A stretch of DNA of 64,000 nt from Meinhardsimonia xiamenensis (GCF_900102905.1 NZ_FNFV01000002.1:541933-605932); one strand, 5' to 3'; numbered from the stretch's first letter, positions 20,846-30,004 are shown. Notes: generated by a model not told the origin, from the letters alone. Numbers and translations are program-made.

Positions 20846-22189
20846 TTACTCGCCCGGGTTGCAGGGGCCAAGCTCCCCTCCCGCGAACATCGGGTGATCG
20901 GGCTCGTACCACACCTGCTCGACCGGGGTCTTCTCCACGATCTCGAGGATGTCGTACTGGTTCTTCGGGTTTTCCTTGCCCTTCACCACGAGCACGTCCT
21001 TGAAGCACTGGTGATCGTCGGCACGGTAGAGCGTCGGGCCGTTGCCGAGCCCGTCGAACTCGAAGCCCTCCAGCGCCTCGATCACGGCGCAGGGGTGGAA
21101 GGAACCCGCGCGCGCCACGGCGTCGGCATAGAGGATGACCTGTGCATAGCAGGTCTGCGCCGAGTTCGACGGCGGCCGGCCGTACTTCTCGCCGAAGGAC
21201 TTGACGAAGGCCTTGGTGCCCTCGTCCGAAAGCTGCCAGTTCCAGTTCATCGAGCCGTAGACGCCCTGCACGGCCGAGCCCGCACCTTCGGCCATCAGCT
21301 CCGAGTAGAGCGGCACGACGATCTCGAACTGCTTGCCGTTCACGATCTTGTCGCGCATGCCGAACTGCACGGCCTGGGTCAGCGAGTTGACCATGTTGCC
21401 GCCGTAGTGGTTGAGCACCAGCACGTCGGCGCCCGAGTTCAGAACCGGGGCGAGGTAGGACGAGAAGTCCGTGGCCGTCAGCGGCGTGCGCACGGTGGCC
21501 ACCGTCTCCCAGCCGAGCGCCTCGGTCGCGGCCTTGATCGAGGCCTCCTGCGTCCAGCCCCAGTTGTAGTCGGCGGTCAGATGGTAGGCGCGGCGGTCGG
21601 TGCCATAGGCCTTGGCCAGCACCGGCGCGAGCGCGGCACCCGACATGTAGGCGTTGAAGAAGTGACGGAAGCCGTGGCGCCGCTTGTCCTTGCCGGTGGT
21701 GTCGTTGGCATGGGTCAGGCCGGCCATGAAGATCACGCCCGCCTCCTGGCAGAGCGCCTGCACGGCCACGGCAACGCCCGAGGACGAGCCGCCGTTGATC
21801 ATGATGGCGCCGTCCTTCTCGATCATCGACTTCGCGGAGGCGCGGGCGGCGTCCGACTTGGTCTGGGTGTCGCCGGTGACGTAGGTCACCTTCTTGCCCA
21901 GAAGCCCGTTGCCCTGCAGCGCCTTGGAGCTGAAGGTGTTGAGCGCGCCGCCGTCGCCTTCGCCGTTGATGTGCTCCACCGCGAGCTGCTGGGCGCGCAG
22001 CTCGTCAAGCCCTTCCTCGGCATAGGGGCCGGTCTGGGGCACGTTGAAGCCGAAGACCACATTCGGCCCCTTGGGCTCGTTGGTGAAGGCCGCGGCGGAC
22101 GAAGTGAAGATCGTCGGCAGCGCCAGGCCCGCGCCGGTGGCCGCACCGGTGCGCAGCACGCCGCGCCGGGTGAACTTGGAGTTGGACAT
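20846..22189 (-). CDS. Tat-exported ABC transporter substrate-binding protein (Peripla_BP_6 type)
   Basis: 447-residue binding protein for the LivHMGF transporter. The N-terminus is a twin-arginine signal (SKFTRRGVLRTGAATG), which is unusual for this family and means export in the folded state. The mature part has the type I periplasmic fold: VVFGFNVPQTGPYAEEG, NGGSSSGVAVAVQALCQEAGV, HYGGNMVNSLTQAVQFGM and GVYGSMNWNWQLSDEG. The ligand is not obvious; neighbours (acs, acyl-responsive regulator) suggest a short organic acid or amide rather than branched-chain amino acids. GGGAGG precedes the ATG at 22189. Confidence 0.85.
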   Translation of the reverse strand: MSNSKFTRRGVLRTGAATGAGLALPTIFTSSAAAFTNEPKGPNVVFGFNVPQTGPYAEEGLDELRAQQLAVEHINGEGDGGALNTFSSKALQGNGLLGKKVTYVTGDTQTKSDAARASAKSMIEKDGAIMINGGSSSGVAVAVQALCQEAGVIFMAGLTHANDTTGKDKRRHGFRHFFNAYMSGAALAPVLAKAYGTDRRAYHLTADYNWGWTQEASIKAATEALGWETVATVRTPLTATDFSSYLAPVLNSGADVLVLNHYGGNMVNSLTQAVQFGMRDKIVNGKQFEIVVPLYSELMAEGAGSAVQGVYGSMNWNWQLSDEGTKAFVKSFGEKYGRPPSNSAQTCYAQVILYADAVARAGSFHPCAVIEALEGFEFDGLGNGPTLYRADDHQCFKDVLVVKGKENPKNQYDILEIVEKTPVEQVWYEPDHPMFAGGELGPCNPGE

Positions 22190-22212
22190 TCGTTTTCCTC
22201 CCGAGTGAACAT

Positions 22213-22356
22213 CCGTGGCGCCGGCTCCTCCAATGACGCCACGGTCCCTTTACAGGGTGCGAGAATTATTCTCGCGGATAGGAAAATGGCGCAAGAAGGT
22301 GCTTGAAAGAAACAATTTTTTTGTCAAGAAATGCACAAACAGGAGCGTTCGTTTGT
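22213..22356. promoter_or_regulatory. Divergent regulatory region with several inverted repeats
   Basis: Between the binding-protein gene and the XRE regulator are three elements. CCGTGGCG/CGCCACGG (22213-22220 and 22237-22244) would form a leader hairpin. GCGAGAATTATTCTCGC (22259-22275) is a perfect 17-base palindrome. ACAAAC/GTTTGT (22335-22340 and 22351-22356) has a 10-base spacer. A consensus -35 TTGACA lies on the minus strand at 22322-22327, without a convincing -10. The palindromes are candidate operators for the adjacent regulator. Confidence 0.5.
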
Positions 22357-22419
22357 AAATGCCTTTTCAGAATCACGAGCTGACGCAACGGAAGTCATTG
22401 GCGGCAAAGGAGTTTCGGC

Positions 22420-23799
22420 ATGCATGGGGAGGCGCTGACCGGCAGCCGCATTCGCGCGCGGCGCAGTGACCTTGGCCTGCGCCAGGCAGAGCTTGCCCGG
22501 CGGGTCGGGATTTCGGCGTCCTATCTCAACCTCATTGAACACAATCGGCGCAGAATCGGCGGCAAGCTGCTGATCGACATCGCCGCGGCGCTCGGGGTCG
22601 AGCCCGCCGCGCTCACCGAGGCCGCCGGCCCGGCGCTGGTCGAGTCGCTGCTTGCGGCGGCTGATGCGGCGGCGCGGAGCGCGAGCCCTCCCGAAACCGC
22701 GGCCGAAACCGGCAGGGTGGAGGAATTCGCAGGACGCTTCCGGGGCTGGGCGGAGCTCATCGCCCATCAGGCGCGGCGGCTGGACGAGCTCGAACGCACC
22801 GTCGAGCTGCTCTCCGACCGGCTCAACCACGACCCGTTTCTGTCGACGGCGATGCACGACGTTCTCGACACCGCCTCGGCGCTGCGGGCAACGGCGCAGA
22901 TTCTTGCCGAGACGCCCGATATCGAGCCGGAGTGGCGGGAGCGCTTCCAGCGCAATCTGGTCGAAGACAGCGCGCGCCTTGCCGAAGCGGCGCGCGGGCT
23001 TGCCGACTGGCTTGACCGCGCGGGCGGCACCTCGGGGCGCGCGGGCGCCTCGCCCCAGGACGAGCTTGGCGCCTGGCTGGAGGCGCGCGGCCATCATCTT
23101 CCCGAGATCGAGGGGGCGGCGGCCGACGAGGCCGGGGCGCTGGCCGAGGCGTTGCTTGACGGCTCGGAGCTGTCGCCATCGGCTCGGGCGCTCGCGCGCG
23201 CCCATCTCGAGCGGTACCGCCGCGATGCCGAGGCGCTTCCGTTGCCGCGCCTTGCTTCCTCGCTGGCCGAGATCGGACCTGACCTGCCGGCACTGACCGC
23301 CCGGCTTGAGGCTGATCCCGCCCTGGTCATGCGCCGTCTGGCCACACTGCCCGAGGACACGGAGGTTCCGGGCGGCCGACTCGGGCCGGTCGGGCTGGCG
23401 GTTGCCGATGCCTCTGGCACGCTCCTGCAGGCGCGCGCGGTCGAGGGCTTCACCCCGCCCCGGTTCGGGGCCGCCTGTCCGCTCTGGCCGCTGTTCGAGG
23501 CACTCAGCCGCCCGATGAGCCCGGTGCATGCGCGGCTCGAGTTTCCCGGCGCGCCGGGACCGCGCTTCGCGGTCTGGGCAATCAGCCAGCCCGTCGCGCC
23601 GCCGCGCCTCGATCTGCCGCCGCTGTTCGAAAGCACGATGCTGGTGCTGCCCGAGCGCGCCTCGCGCGAGGCCGGGGCCGGGTCCGAGGCCCTGCCATTG
23701 CGGCCGGTCGGCACGAGTTGCCGGATCTGTCCGCGCGAAGGCTGTCCGGCGCGCCGCGAGCCTTCACTGCTGGGGCCCGCCAGGGATGCGCCGCTTTGA
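22420..23799 (+). CDS. XRE-family regulator with short-chain fatty acyl-type C-terminal domain
   Basis: 459-residue regulator. Residues about 8-60 are a Cro/CI helix-turn-helix (RIRARRSDLGLRQAELARRV and SASYLNLIEHNRRRIGG). The long C-terminal part ends with CRICPREGCPARREPSLL, the cysteine motif of the DUF2083 domain found in RamB, PccR and related regulators of acetate and propionate use, thought to sense acyl-CoA. The ATG at 22420 has AAAGGAG upstream. It is divergent from the binding-protein gene and close to acs, so control of this locus in response to short-chain acyl-CoA is a reasonable inference. The known PccR-type TTTGCAAA pairs were not seen nearby. Confidence 0.82.
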   Translation: MHGEALTGSRIRARRSDLGLRQAELARRVGISASYLNLIEHNRRRIGGKLLIDIAAALGVEPAALTEAAGPALVESLLAAADAAARSASPPETAAETGRVEEFAGRFRGWAELIAHQARRLDELERTVELLSDRLNHDPFLSTAMHDVLDTASALRATAQILAETPDIEPEWRERFQRNLVEDSARLAEAARGLADWLDRAGGTSGRAGASPQDELGAWLEARGHHLPEIEGAAADEAGALAEALLDGSELSPSARALARAHLERYRRDAEALPLPRLASSLAEIGPDLPALTARLEADPALVMRRLATLPEDTEVPGGRLGPVGLAVADASGTLLQARAVEGFTPPRFGAACPLWPLFEALSRPMSPVHARLEFPGAPGPRFAVWAISQPVAPPRLDLPPLFESTMLVLPERASREAGAGSEALPLRPVGTSCRICPREGCPARREPSLLGPARDAPL

Positions 23800-23940
23800 C
23801 GGGAGTTGACGCGCGCGCTAGCCTGCCCGCGCCCGGGATGCGGGAGGCCTTGGAGCGCGCGATGCCAACGCAAGCCACGGCGGCGCGGGCTGCGCGGGCG
23901 GGCACGGGCGAAAGGCACGGCAGCAGGGAGGAGACTGCCG

Positions 23941-24309
23941 ATGGGCAGACGGGTTCTGTTGATCGAGGATGAGCCGAACATCATCCAGGCGGTCAGCTTC
24001 ATCCTGTCACGCGACGGATGGGAGGTGCGGACGCATTCGGACGGCGCCACCGCGCTACGGGCGATCGCCGACAGCGCGCCTGACCTCGTCATTCTCGATG
24101 TGATGCTGCCGGGGCTTTCCGGTTTCGACATCCTGCGCGCGTTGCGCGCCGACCCGGCCAACGTTGGCTTGCCGGTGCTGATGCTCACGGCCCGCGGCCA
24201 GGAGCGCGACCGGGAGCTGGCCGAGCGGCTGGGAGTGACGCGTTTCATGACCAAGCCCTTCTCGAACGCCGAGGTGCTGGCAGCCGTCAGGGAGCTCGTC
24301 GGAGCATGA
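23941..24309 (+). CDS. Single-domain response regulator
   Basis: 122-residue receiver domain with no output domain. Key residues are all present: acidic pair ED in LLIEDEP, phospho-acceptor Asp at 53 (VILDVMLPG), Thr near 83 (MLTARGQ) and Lys near 105 (MTKPFS). The ATG at 23941 is preceded by GGGAGGAG; the longer open frame upstream is arginine-rich and not conserved. It overlaps the next gene as ATGA and forms an operon with the sensor kinase, its probable phosphodonor. With no DNA-binding domain it must act through protein contacts or a phosphorelay. Confidence 0.9.
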   Translation: MGRRVLLIEDEPNIIQAVSFILSRDGWEVRTHSDGATALRAIADSAPDLVILDVMLPGLSGFDILRALRADPANVGLPVLMLTARGQERDRELAERLGVTRFMTKPFSNAEVLAAVRELVGA

Positions 24310-24608
24310 AACCGCCGCGCGCACCGTTGTTTCTCGAGCGGGGCAGCTACCGGCGGCGACGTCTCACCGATGCCGCGCGCGTCCTGCCGTTTCTGGGGGT
24401 TTTCCTGTTCCTGCTGCCGTTGATCTGGCGGGAGGGGAGCTCCACCGCGAAAGGGATGATCTATCTCTTCAGTGCCTGGGGCGTGCTCATCGCCCTTGCC
24501 TGGGCCATGTCACGCCCGCTGTCGCGCGTGCTCCAGCTGGAGGAGGGCCGCGGCGAGGCCTCTGCCGAGGACCCGGCGGCGCGGGATGCGGGGGAGGATG
24601 GCGCATGA
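24306..24608 (+). CDS. Small membrane protein between response regulator and sensor kinase
   Basis: 100-residue protein with a basic N-terminus (LERGSYRRRRL), two membrane helices (about residues 23-41 and 49-66) and an acidic C-terminal tail (EEGRGEASAEDPAARDAGEDG). Both ends overlap neighbours by ATGA, so translation is coupled on each side. It resembles in size and position the small subunits that accompany SLC5-type symporters (DUF4212-like), but I see no diagnostic motif. Probably an accessory of the symporter-like sensor. Confidence 0.75.
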   Translation: MKPPRAPLFLERGSYRRRRLTDAARVLPFLGVFLFLLPLIWREGSSTAKGMIYLFSAWGVLIALAWAMSRPLSRVLQLEEGRGEASAEDPAARDAGEDGA

Positions 24609-27295
24609 TCTCCTTCAACCTGCTCGTCGCTGTCTGCCTTGCCTACGTGATCCTGCTCTTCGGCGTGGCCTTCATTGCCCAGCGCCGGGCCGACGCGGGA
24701 CGGCTCGGCTGGCTGCGCGCGCCGGTGATCTACACGCTGTCGCTGTCGATCTACTGCACCGCATGGACCTTCTACGGCGCCGTTGGTTATGCCGCGCGCT
24801 CCGGGCTCGAGTTCGTCACCATCTATCTCGGCCCCACGCTCGTGATGGTCGGCTGGTGGTGGATCGTGCGCAAGCTCGTGCGCATCGGCCGCAGCCAGCG
24901 CATCACCTCCATCGCCGACCTCATCTCCTCCCGCTATGGAAAATCCGCCGCGCTTGGCGGGGTGGTCACGCTGATGGCCGTGGTCGGCACCACGCCCTAC
25001 ATCGCGCTGCAGCTGCAGTCCGTCTCCGACAGCTTTGCCGTCTTCGCCGCCGACCGGCCGGGTGCGCTCAGCGATGTGAGCCTTGATACCACCGCGCTCT
25101 ATGTCGCCATTGGGCTGGCCGCCTTCACCATCCTCTTCGGCACCCGCTCGCTCGACGTCAACGAACGTCACTATGGTATCGTCACCGCGATCGCGCTCGA
25201 GGCGGTGGTGAAGCTCGTGGCGCTTCTCGCGGTGGGCGTCTTCGTCGTCTGGGGCGTGGCCGGCGGGCCGGCCGAGATCATGGCGCGCATCGAGGCCTCG
25301 CCCGTCTCCGCCTGGCAGATCGAGGGCGGCCGCTGGGCGACGCTGATCTTTCTTGCCGCCGCGGCCTTCCTGACCCTGCCGCGGATGTTCCAGGTGATGG
25401 TCGTGGAAAATGTGGACGAGCGCCACGTCGCCACCGCCTCATGGGCCTTTCCGCTCTATCTGGCGGCGATGAGCCTTTTCGTGCTGCCCATCGCGGTGGT
25501 CGGCCTCGCCATGCCCGAGGCCGGCGGCAACCCCGACCTCTATGTGCTGACCATCCCGCTTGCGCTCGGGGAGGAAAACCTCGCCATGCTCTCCTTCCTC
25601 GGCGGTTTCTCCTCCGCCACTTCGATGGTGATTGTCGCGGCGATTGCGCTCTCCACCATGGTCTCCAACCACATCGTCATGCCGATCTGGCTGTGGCTGA
25701 GGGAGGGCGGGGCCTCGATGTCGGGCGATGTGCGGCAGGTGGTGCTGAGCGCGCGCCGCATCTCCATCGCCGCCGTTCTGGGCTTTGGCTATCTCTACTA
25801 TCACTTCTCGGGCTCCGGCGCGGCGCTCGCGGCGATCGGGCTGATCTCCTTCACCGGCGTGGCGCAGGTGCTGCCGGCGCTGATCGGCGGGCTGTTCTGG
25901 CGCGGTGCCACGCGCAAGGGCGCGCTTGTGGGGCTCGTCGTGGGCTTTTCCGTCTGGGGCTGGACGATGTTCCTGCCGAGCTTCGGCGAGGGCGCGGTGC
26001 TCTCGGCGCGGGTGTTTGCCGAAGGCCCCTGGGGGCTTGGCTGGCTGCGTCCGCGCGCGCTCTTCGGGCTCGAGGGGCTCGATCCGCTGGTGCATGCGGT
26101 GCTGTGGTCGATGGCGCTCAACACAGCCGCCTTCGTCGCGGTGTCGCTGGCGAGCTTTCCCTCGCCGCTCGAGCGGCTGCAGGGCGCGCAGTTCGTCAAC
26201 GTCTTCGAGCATTCGGCCTCCGCCCAGGGCTGGAGCCGCTCGGCGGCGCAGGCGGAGGATCTGATGATCATGGCCCAGCGCATCCTCGGTGCGGCCGAGG
26301 CGCAGGAGCTCTTCCAGTCCGTGGCGCGCGAGCAGGGAAAGGCGGGTTTTCTGCCCGATGTCACGCCCGCCTTCGTCGAGCGGCTCGAGCGCGAGCTTGC
26401 AGGCTCGGTGGGCGCGGCCACGGCGCATGCAATGGTGGCGCAGATCGTGGGCGGTGCGGCGGTCTCGGTGCAGGATCTGATGGCGGTCGCCGACGAGACG
26501 GCGCAGATGATGGAGTATTCCTCCCAGCTCGAAGCCAAATCGGCCGAGCTCGAGCGCACCGCCCGTCAGCTGCGCGAGGCCAACGCCAAGCTCACCCAGC
26601 TGTCGATTCAGAAGGATGCCTTCCTCAGCCAGATCAGCCACGAGCTGAGAACGCCGATGACCTCGATTCGCGCCTTTTCGGAAATCCTGATGGGTGGCGA
26701 GGATCTGAGCCCCGAGGAGGTGCGCCATTTCTCCTCCATCATCCACGAGGAGACGATCCGCCTCACCCGCCTTCTCGACGATCTTCTTGACCTCAGCGTG
26801 CTCGAGGCGGGGCGGGTGACGCTGAGCCGCCAGCGCTTCACCCTGCGCGAGGTGCTCGACAGGGCGGTGCTGGCCGGCACCGAGGGCGGGGCGAAGCGGC
26901 TCGCCATCCGGCGCGACCACGCCACCGAGGCGGTGGAGGTCGAAAGCGACCCCGACCGCCTGGCGCAGGTGTTCATCAACATCATCTCCAATGCACGGAA
27001 ATACTGCGAAGCCGATGAGCCGGAGCTGCGCATCGAGGTTTCCTTGCGCGGCGGCGAGGTGGTGGTGGACTTCATCGACAATGGCCGCGGCATTGCCGAG
27101 GCCGATCAGGCGGTGATCTTCGAGAAGTTCTCCCGCCTGTCGGACAATGCGCGGGCGGGTGGCGCGGGGCTGGGGCTTGCCATCTGCCGCGAGATCATGG
27201 CCCGTCTCGGCGGCTCGGTGGCCTACCTGCCGGGGCAGGGCGGGGCCGCCTTCAGGGTGCGCCTCCCGCGCCTGCCGGTGGCGGAAGCGGCATGA
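24605..27295 (+). CDS. Sensor histidine kinase with sodium:solute symporter (SLC5) domain, CrbS/CbrA-like
   Basis: 896-residue fusion. Residues about 1-500 are a sodium:solute symporter-like domain with around 12-13 helices (YTLSLSIYCTAWTFYGAVGY, FLGGFSSATSMVIVAAIALS). A linker with coiled-coil character follows (about 625-665), then a HisKA domain with His 679 in SHELRTPMTSIRAF and an HATPase_c domain with the N-box NIISNARKYC, DNGRGIAEAD and GGAGLGLAI. CbrA and CrbS have this layout; CrbS controls acs in Vibrio and Pseudomonas. The receiver gene upstream and acs 8 kb away support a role in sensing small carboxylates. Whether it transports or only senses is unknown. Confidence 0.9.
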   Translation: MISFNLLVAVCLAYVILLFGVAFIAQRRADAGRLGWLRAPVIYTLSLSIYCTAWTFYGAVGYAARSGLEFVTIYLGPTLVMVGWWWIVRKLVRIGRSQRITSIADLISSRYGKSAALGGVVTLMAVVGTTPYIALQLQSVSDSFAVFAADRPGALSDVSLDTTALYVAIGLAAFTILFGTRSLDVNERHYGIVTAIALEAVVKLVALLAVGVFVVWGVAGGPAEIMARIEASPVSAWQIEGGRWATLIFLAAAAFLTLPRMFQVMVVENVDERHVATASWAFPLYLAAMSLFVLPIAVVGLAMPEAGGNPDLYVLTIPLALGEENLAMLSFLGGFSSATSMVIVAAIALSTMVSNHIVMPIWLWLREGGASMSGDVRQVVLSARRISIAAVLGFGYLYYHFSGSGAALAAIGLISFTGVAQVLPALIGGLFWRGATRKGALVGLVVGFSVWGWTMFLPSFGEGAVLSARVFAEGPWGLGWLRPRALFGLEGLDPLVHAVLWSMALNTAAFVAVSLASFPSPLERLQGAQFVNVFEHSASAQGWSRSAAQAEDLMIMAQRILGAAEAQELFQSVAREQGKAGFLPDVTPAFVERLERELAGSVGAATAHAMVAQIVGGAAVSVQDLMAVADETAQMMEYSSQLEAKSAELERTARQLREANAKLTQLSIQKDAFLSQISHELRTPMTSIRAFSEILMGGEDLSPEEVRHFSSIIHEETIRLTRLLDDLLDLSVLEAGRVTLSRQRFTLREVLDRAVLAGTEGGAKRLAIRRDHATEAVEVESDPDRLAQVFINIISNARKYCEADEPELRIEVSLRGGEVVVDFIDNGRGIAEADQAVIFEKFSRLSDNARAGGAGLGLAICREIMARLGGSVAYLPGQGGAAFRVRLPRLPVAEAA

Positions 27296-27362
27296 CGGCC
27301 TTGGGCGGGCGAGACGATCCGGCGGCAAGAAAGCCGTAACCTCTGGGTGGCAGGCTGCGCCC

Positions 27363-28355
27363 ATGGAGGATGCAGGCGCGGCAACGCAAGCAGCCGGGGA
27401 GACGGCATCGGTCCTGCGGCGGAAGCTCCGCGCCGCGGGAGGGCAGGGCGCGACCCGTGCCAGGGCGGGAGGCATGAGCCTTCTGCGCGCGCTCGAACTT
27501 GCCTTTGCCCAGGCTGCGCTGCGCGAGTTCGGTATTGAACTTGCCGTCACCGGCCTTGGCAGCGCACGCCTGCTGCCCGAGGCGCTTGTCGAGCGCCTGC
27601 CATCGGCAGGACTGATCGCCATGCTCGAGGCGGCGGACGGCCGCCGAGGGCTGGTGGCGTTCTGCCCCCAGCTGCTTGCCGCGGTGGTCGAGGCGGCGAC
27701 CGTGGGCGCGGTGCAGCCGGGCGAAGCACCCGAACGCCGTGCCACGACCACCGATGCGGCGATGGCGTCCGGTCTCGTGAACGGCGCCCTTCAGCTGACG
27801 GCCGTGCTCGGCGAGGGGCTCGCGGAGGCCTCGGAGTTCGCCGGCCTGTCCATGGGCGCGCTGAGGGCAGATGCGCGCAGCGCCAGCCTCTGCCTGCGCG
27901 AACGCGCCCACCACCTGCACGACCTGTCCCTCGACGCCGGCCGCGGAGCGCGCGCCGGCCGCATCGTTCTGGTGCTGCCGCCACCTGATCCGCCGGCCGA
28001 GGGGCGCCCCTGCGAGGAGCGGGACTGGCGCCCCGCCTTCGAGCGCGCGGTGTGCGACGGCACCGTGCGCCTCGAGGCGGTGCTGGCGCGCCTGTCGCTG
28101 CCGCTCGCCCGCGTCGAGGCGCTGACCGAGGGCGAGGTGCTGCCGCTCGACGGGGCCCGCCTCGATGCGGTGGAACTGGTCGGGGCCGATGGCGCGCCGG
28201 TCGCGGCGGTTCGGCTCGGCCGGGTCGGGGAGCGCAAGGCGGTGCGCCTGCTCCCCGCCGCGCCCGGCGACCCCGCCGGCGCCCGTGGCGGCTGGTCGGC
28301 CGCGGGCGCGTCGGCCCGGCTGCCCGGATCCGATAAGGGCGAGAGCGGGGCGTGA
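27363..28355 (+). CDS. FliM/FliN-family (SpoA domain) protein
   Basis: 330-residue protein whose middle resembles the FliM CheC-like domain (DAAMASGLVNGALQLTAVLGE) and whose C-terminal part (about residues 235-300: LARLSLPLARVEALTEGEVLPL and ALRLGRVGERKAV-like strands) is a SpoA domain of the flagellar C-ring and type III secretion family. The N-terminus VLRRKLRA is typical of Rhodobacterales FliM-like proteins. It could switch flagellar rotation, but no other flagellar gene is in the window. The start is the ATG at 27363, 67 bases after the kinase stop, with only a weak ribosome-binding site. It ends in a basic, low-complexity tail. Confidence 0.7.
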   Translation: MEDAGAATQAAGETASVLRRKLRAAGGQGATRARAGGMSLLRALELAFAQAALREFGIELAVTGLGSARLLPEALVERLPSAGLIAMLEAADGRRGLVAFCPQLLAAVVEAATVGAVQPGEAPERRATTTDAAMASGLVNGALQLTAVLGEGLAEASEFAGLSMGALRADARSASLCLRERAHHLHDLSLDAGRGARAGRIVLVLPPPDPPAEGRPCEERDWRPAFERAVCDGTVRLEAVLARLSLPLARVEALTEGEVLPLDGARLDAVELVGADGAPVAAVRLGRVGERKAVRLLPAAPGDPAGARGGWSAAGASARLPGSDKGESGA

Positions 28356-28396
28356 GCGCCCTCCCTCCCGGCGGCGCCGACGCGGCGGGAGCCGCT

Positions 28397-30004
28397 TCAG
28401 CCGTGTCGCAGGAACACGAAGCCGTTCGGGCCGAGCTCGATTGCCCCGCCATCGAGCCGCGCCGCCTGCGCCGGGCCGATCCGCTCCGACTCGCGCAGGG
28501 CGCGGGGGAGGGGCAGGCGGTGCGGCGCGGGTGAGAGGTTGAAGACCCCTGTCACCACGTCGTCCTGCGTCCTGCGGGTCAGGCCCAGAAGCGGATCGGG
28601 GAGATCGAGAAAGTCGAATCCGCCGCTGCGCAGGGCCGGGTGCCGGCGCCTGAAGGCCAGAATCTGCCGGTAGGCGTGGAGCACCGAGTTTGGATCGGCC
28701 TCCTGCACGTCGACCGCGCGCGCTGCCTGCGGCGGCTTGACGGGCAGCCAGGGCGTGGCATGGGAGAAGCCGGCATTCGGCGCCCGCGCCTCCCATGGCA
28801 TCGGCGTGCGGCAACCGTCGCGGCCCTTGTTCTCGGGCCAGAACCGAAGGCCCACAGGGTCGGTCAGCTCGTCATAGGAAAGCTCGGTGTCGGCGAGCCC
28901 CAGCTCCTCGCCCTGGTAGATGCCGATCGTGCCGGGAAAGCTCGCCAGAAGCGCGATGGAAAGCTTCGCCAGCCGGTCCTGATCGGCCCCGTGCCGCGCC
29001 CAGCGGCCGACATGGCGGGCCACGTCGTGGTTGGAGAAGCTCCACGACGGCCAGCCGTCGGGGGCGGCGGCGAAGAAGCCCTCGATCGTTCGCCGGAAAT
29101 GCGCAGGCGAGAAGTCATCGCCAAGCATCTCGAAGGAATAGGCCATGTGCAGCCGCGCGCGACCGGCCGTATAGGCGGCCATGAGTTCGAGCGCGCGCGT
29201 TTCGTCGCCAACCTCGCCCACCATCGCGCGCGCCCCGTAGCGGTCGGTCAGCGCGCGAAGCTCGCTCAGGAAGGCAAGGGTCTCCGGTCGTGACTTGTCG
29301 TAGAGATGATCCTGCATGGCATAGGGGTTGACCGGCGGCAGCCGCTCCTTGCACGGCAATGGAGGATTGTCCCGCAACTCCTTGTCATGAAAGTAGTAAT
29401 TCACGGTATCGAGGCGAAATCCGTCGACTCCGCGCTCAAGCCAGAAGCGCACGGTGTCAAGGAGCGCGGCGCGCACGTCCGGGTTGTGAAAGTTCAGGTC
29501 CGGCTGCGCGGCGAGAAAATTGTGCAGATAGTACTGCCGCCGCATCGGCTCCCACTCCCAGGCGGGCCCGCCGAAGACCGACAACCAGTTGTTGGGCGCG
29601 CCGCCGTCGGGGCGCGGATCGGCCCAGACGTACCAGTCGGCCTTGGGGCCGGTGCGCGACTTGCGGCTTTCGGCGAACCAGGGGTGCTCGTCCGAGGAAT
29701 GGGAGAGCACCTGATCGATGATCACCTTGAGCCCCAGCTCATGGGCGCGTGCCACGAGCGCGTCGAAATCGGCAAGCGTGCCAAAGACCGGGTCGATGTC
29801 GAGGTAGTCGGACACGTCATAGCCCATGTCCTTCATCGGCGAGCGGAACACCGGCGAGAGCCAGATCGCGTCCGCTCCGAGTCTTGAGACATGGACAAGC
29901 CGGCGCGTGATTCCGCGCAGATCGCCCACGCCGTCCCCGGAATCGTCCTGAAAGCTGCGCGGGTAGATCTGGTAGATCACCGCGCCGCGCCACCATTCGG
30001 CCAT
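28397..30004 (-). CDS. Alpha-glucosidase, glycoside hydrolase family 13
   Basis: 535-residue GH13 enzyme hydrolysing alpha-linked glucosides, probably cytoplasmic as there is no signal peptide. Catalytic residues are visible: nucleophile Asp in GVDGFRLDTVNYYF, acid/base Glu in MVGEVGDE and the third Asp in SFSNHDVARH. The (beta/alpha)8 barrel starts at VIYQIYPRSFQDDSGDGVGD, and FGTLADFDALVARAHELGLK fits oligo-1,6-glucosidase and AglA-like enzymes. The ATG at 30004 has GGGAGGG upstream; 26 more in-frame residues are unlikely to be used. It is monocistronic and converges on the FliM-like gene. Preference for maltose, sucrose or trehalose cannot be read from the sequence. Confidence 0.9.
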   Translation of the reverse strand: MAEWWRGAVIYQIYPRSFQDDSGDGVGDLRGITRRLVHVSRLGADAIWLSPVFRSPMKDMGYDVSDYLDIDPVFGTLADFDALVARAHELGLKVIIDQVLSHSSDEHPWFAESRKSRTGPKADWYVWADPRPDGGAPNNWLSVFGGPAWEWEPMRRQYYLHNFLAAQPDLNFHNPDVRAALLDTVRFWLERGVDGFRLDTVNYYFHDKELRDNPPLPCKERLPPVNPYAMQDHLYDKSRPETLAFLSELRALTDRYGARAMVGEVGDETRALELMAAYTAGRARLHMAYSFEMLGDDFSPAHFRRTIEGFFAAAPDGWPSWSFSNHDVARHVGRWARHGADQDRLAKLSIALLASFPGTIGIYQGEELGLADTELSYDELTDPVGLRFWPENKGRDGCRTPMPWEARAPNAGFSHATPWLPVKPPQAARAVDVQEADPNSVLHAYRQILAFRRRHPALRSGGFDFLDLPDPLLGLTRRTQDDVVTGVFNLSPAPHRLPLPRALRESERIGPAQAARLDGGAIELGPNGFVFLRHG

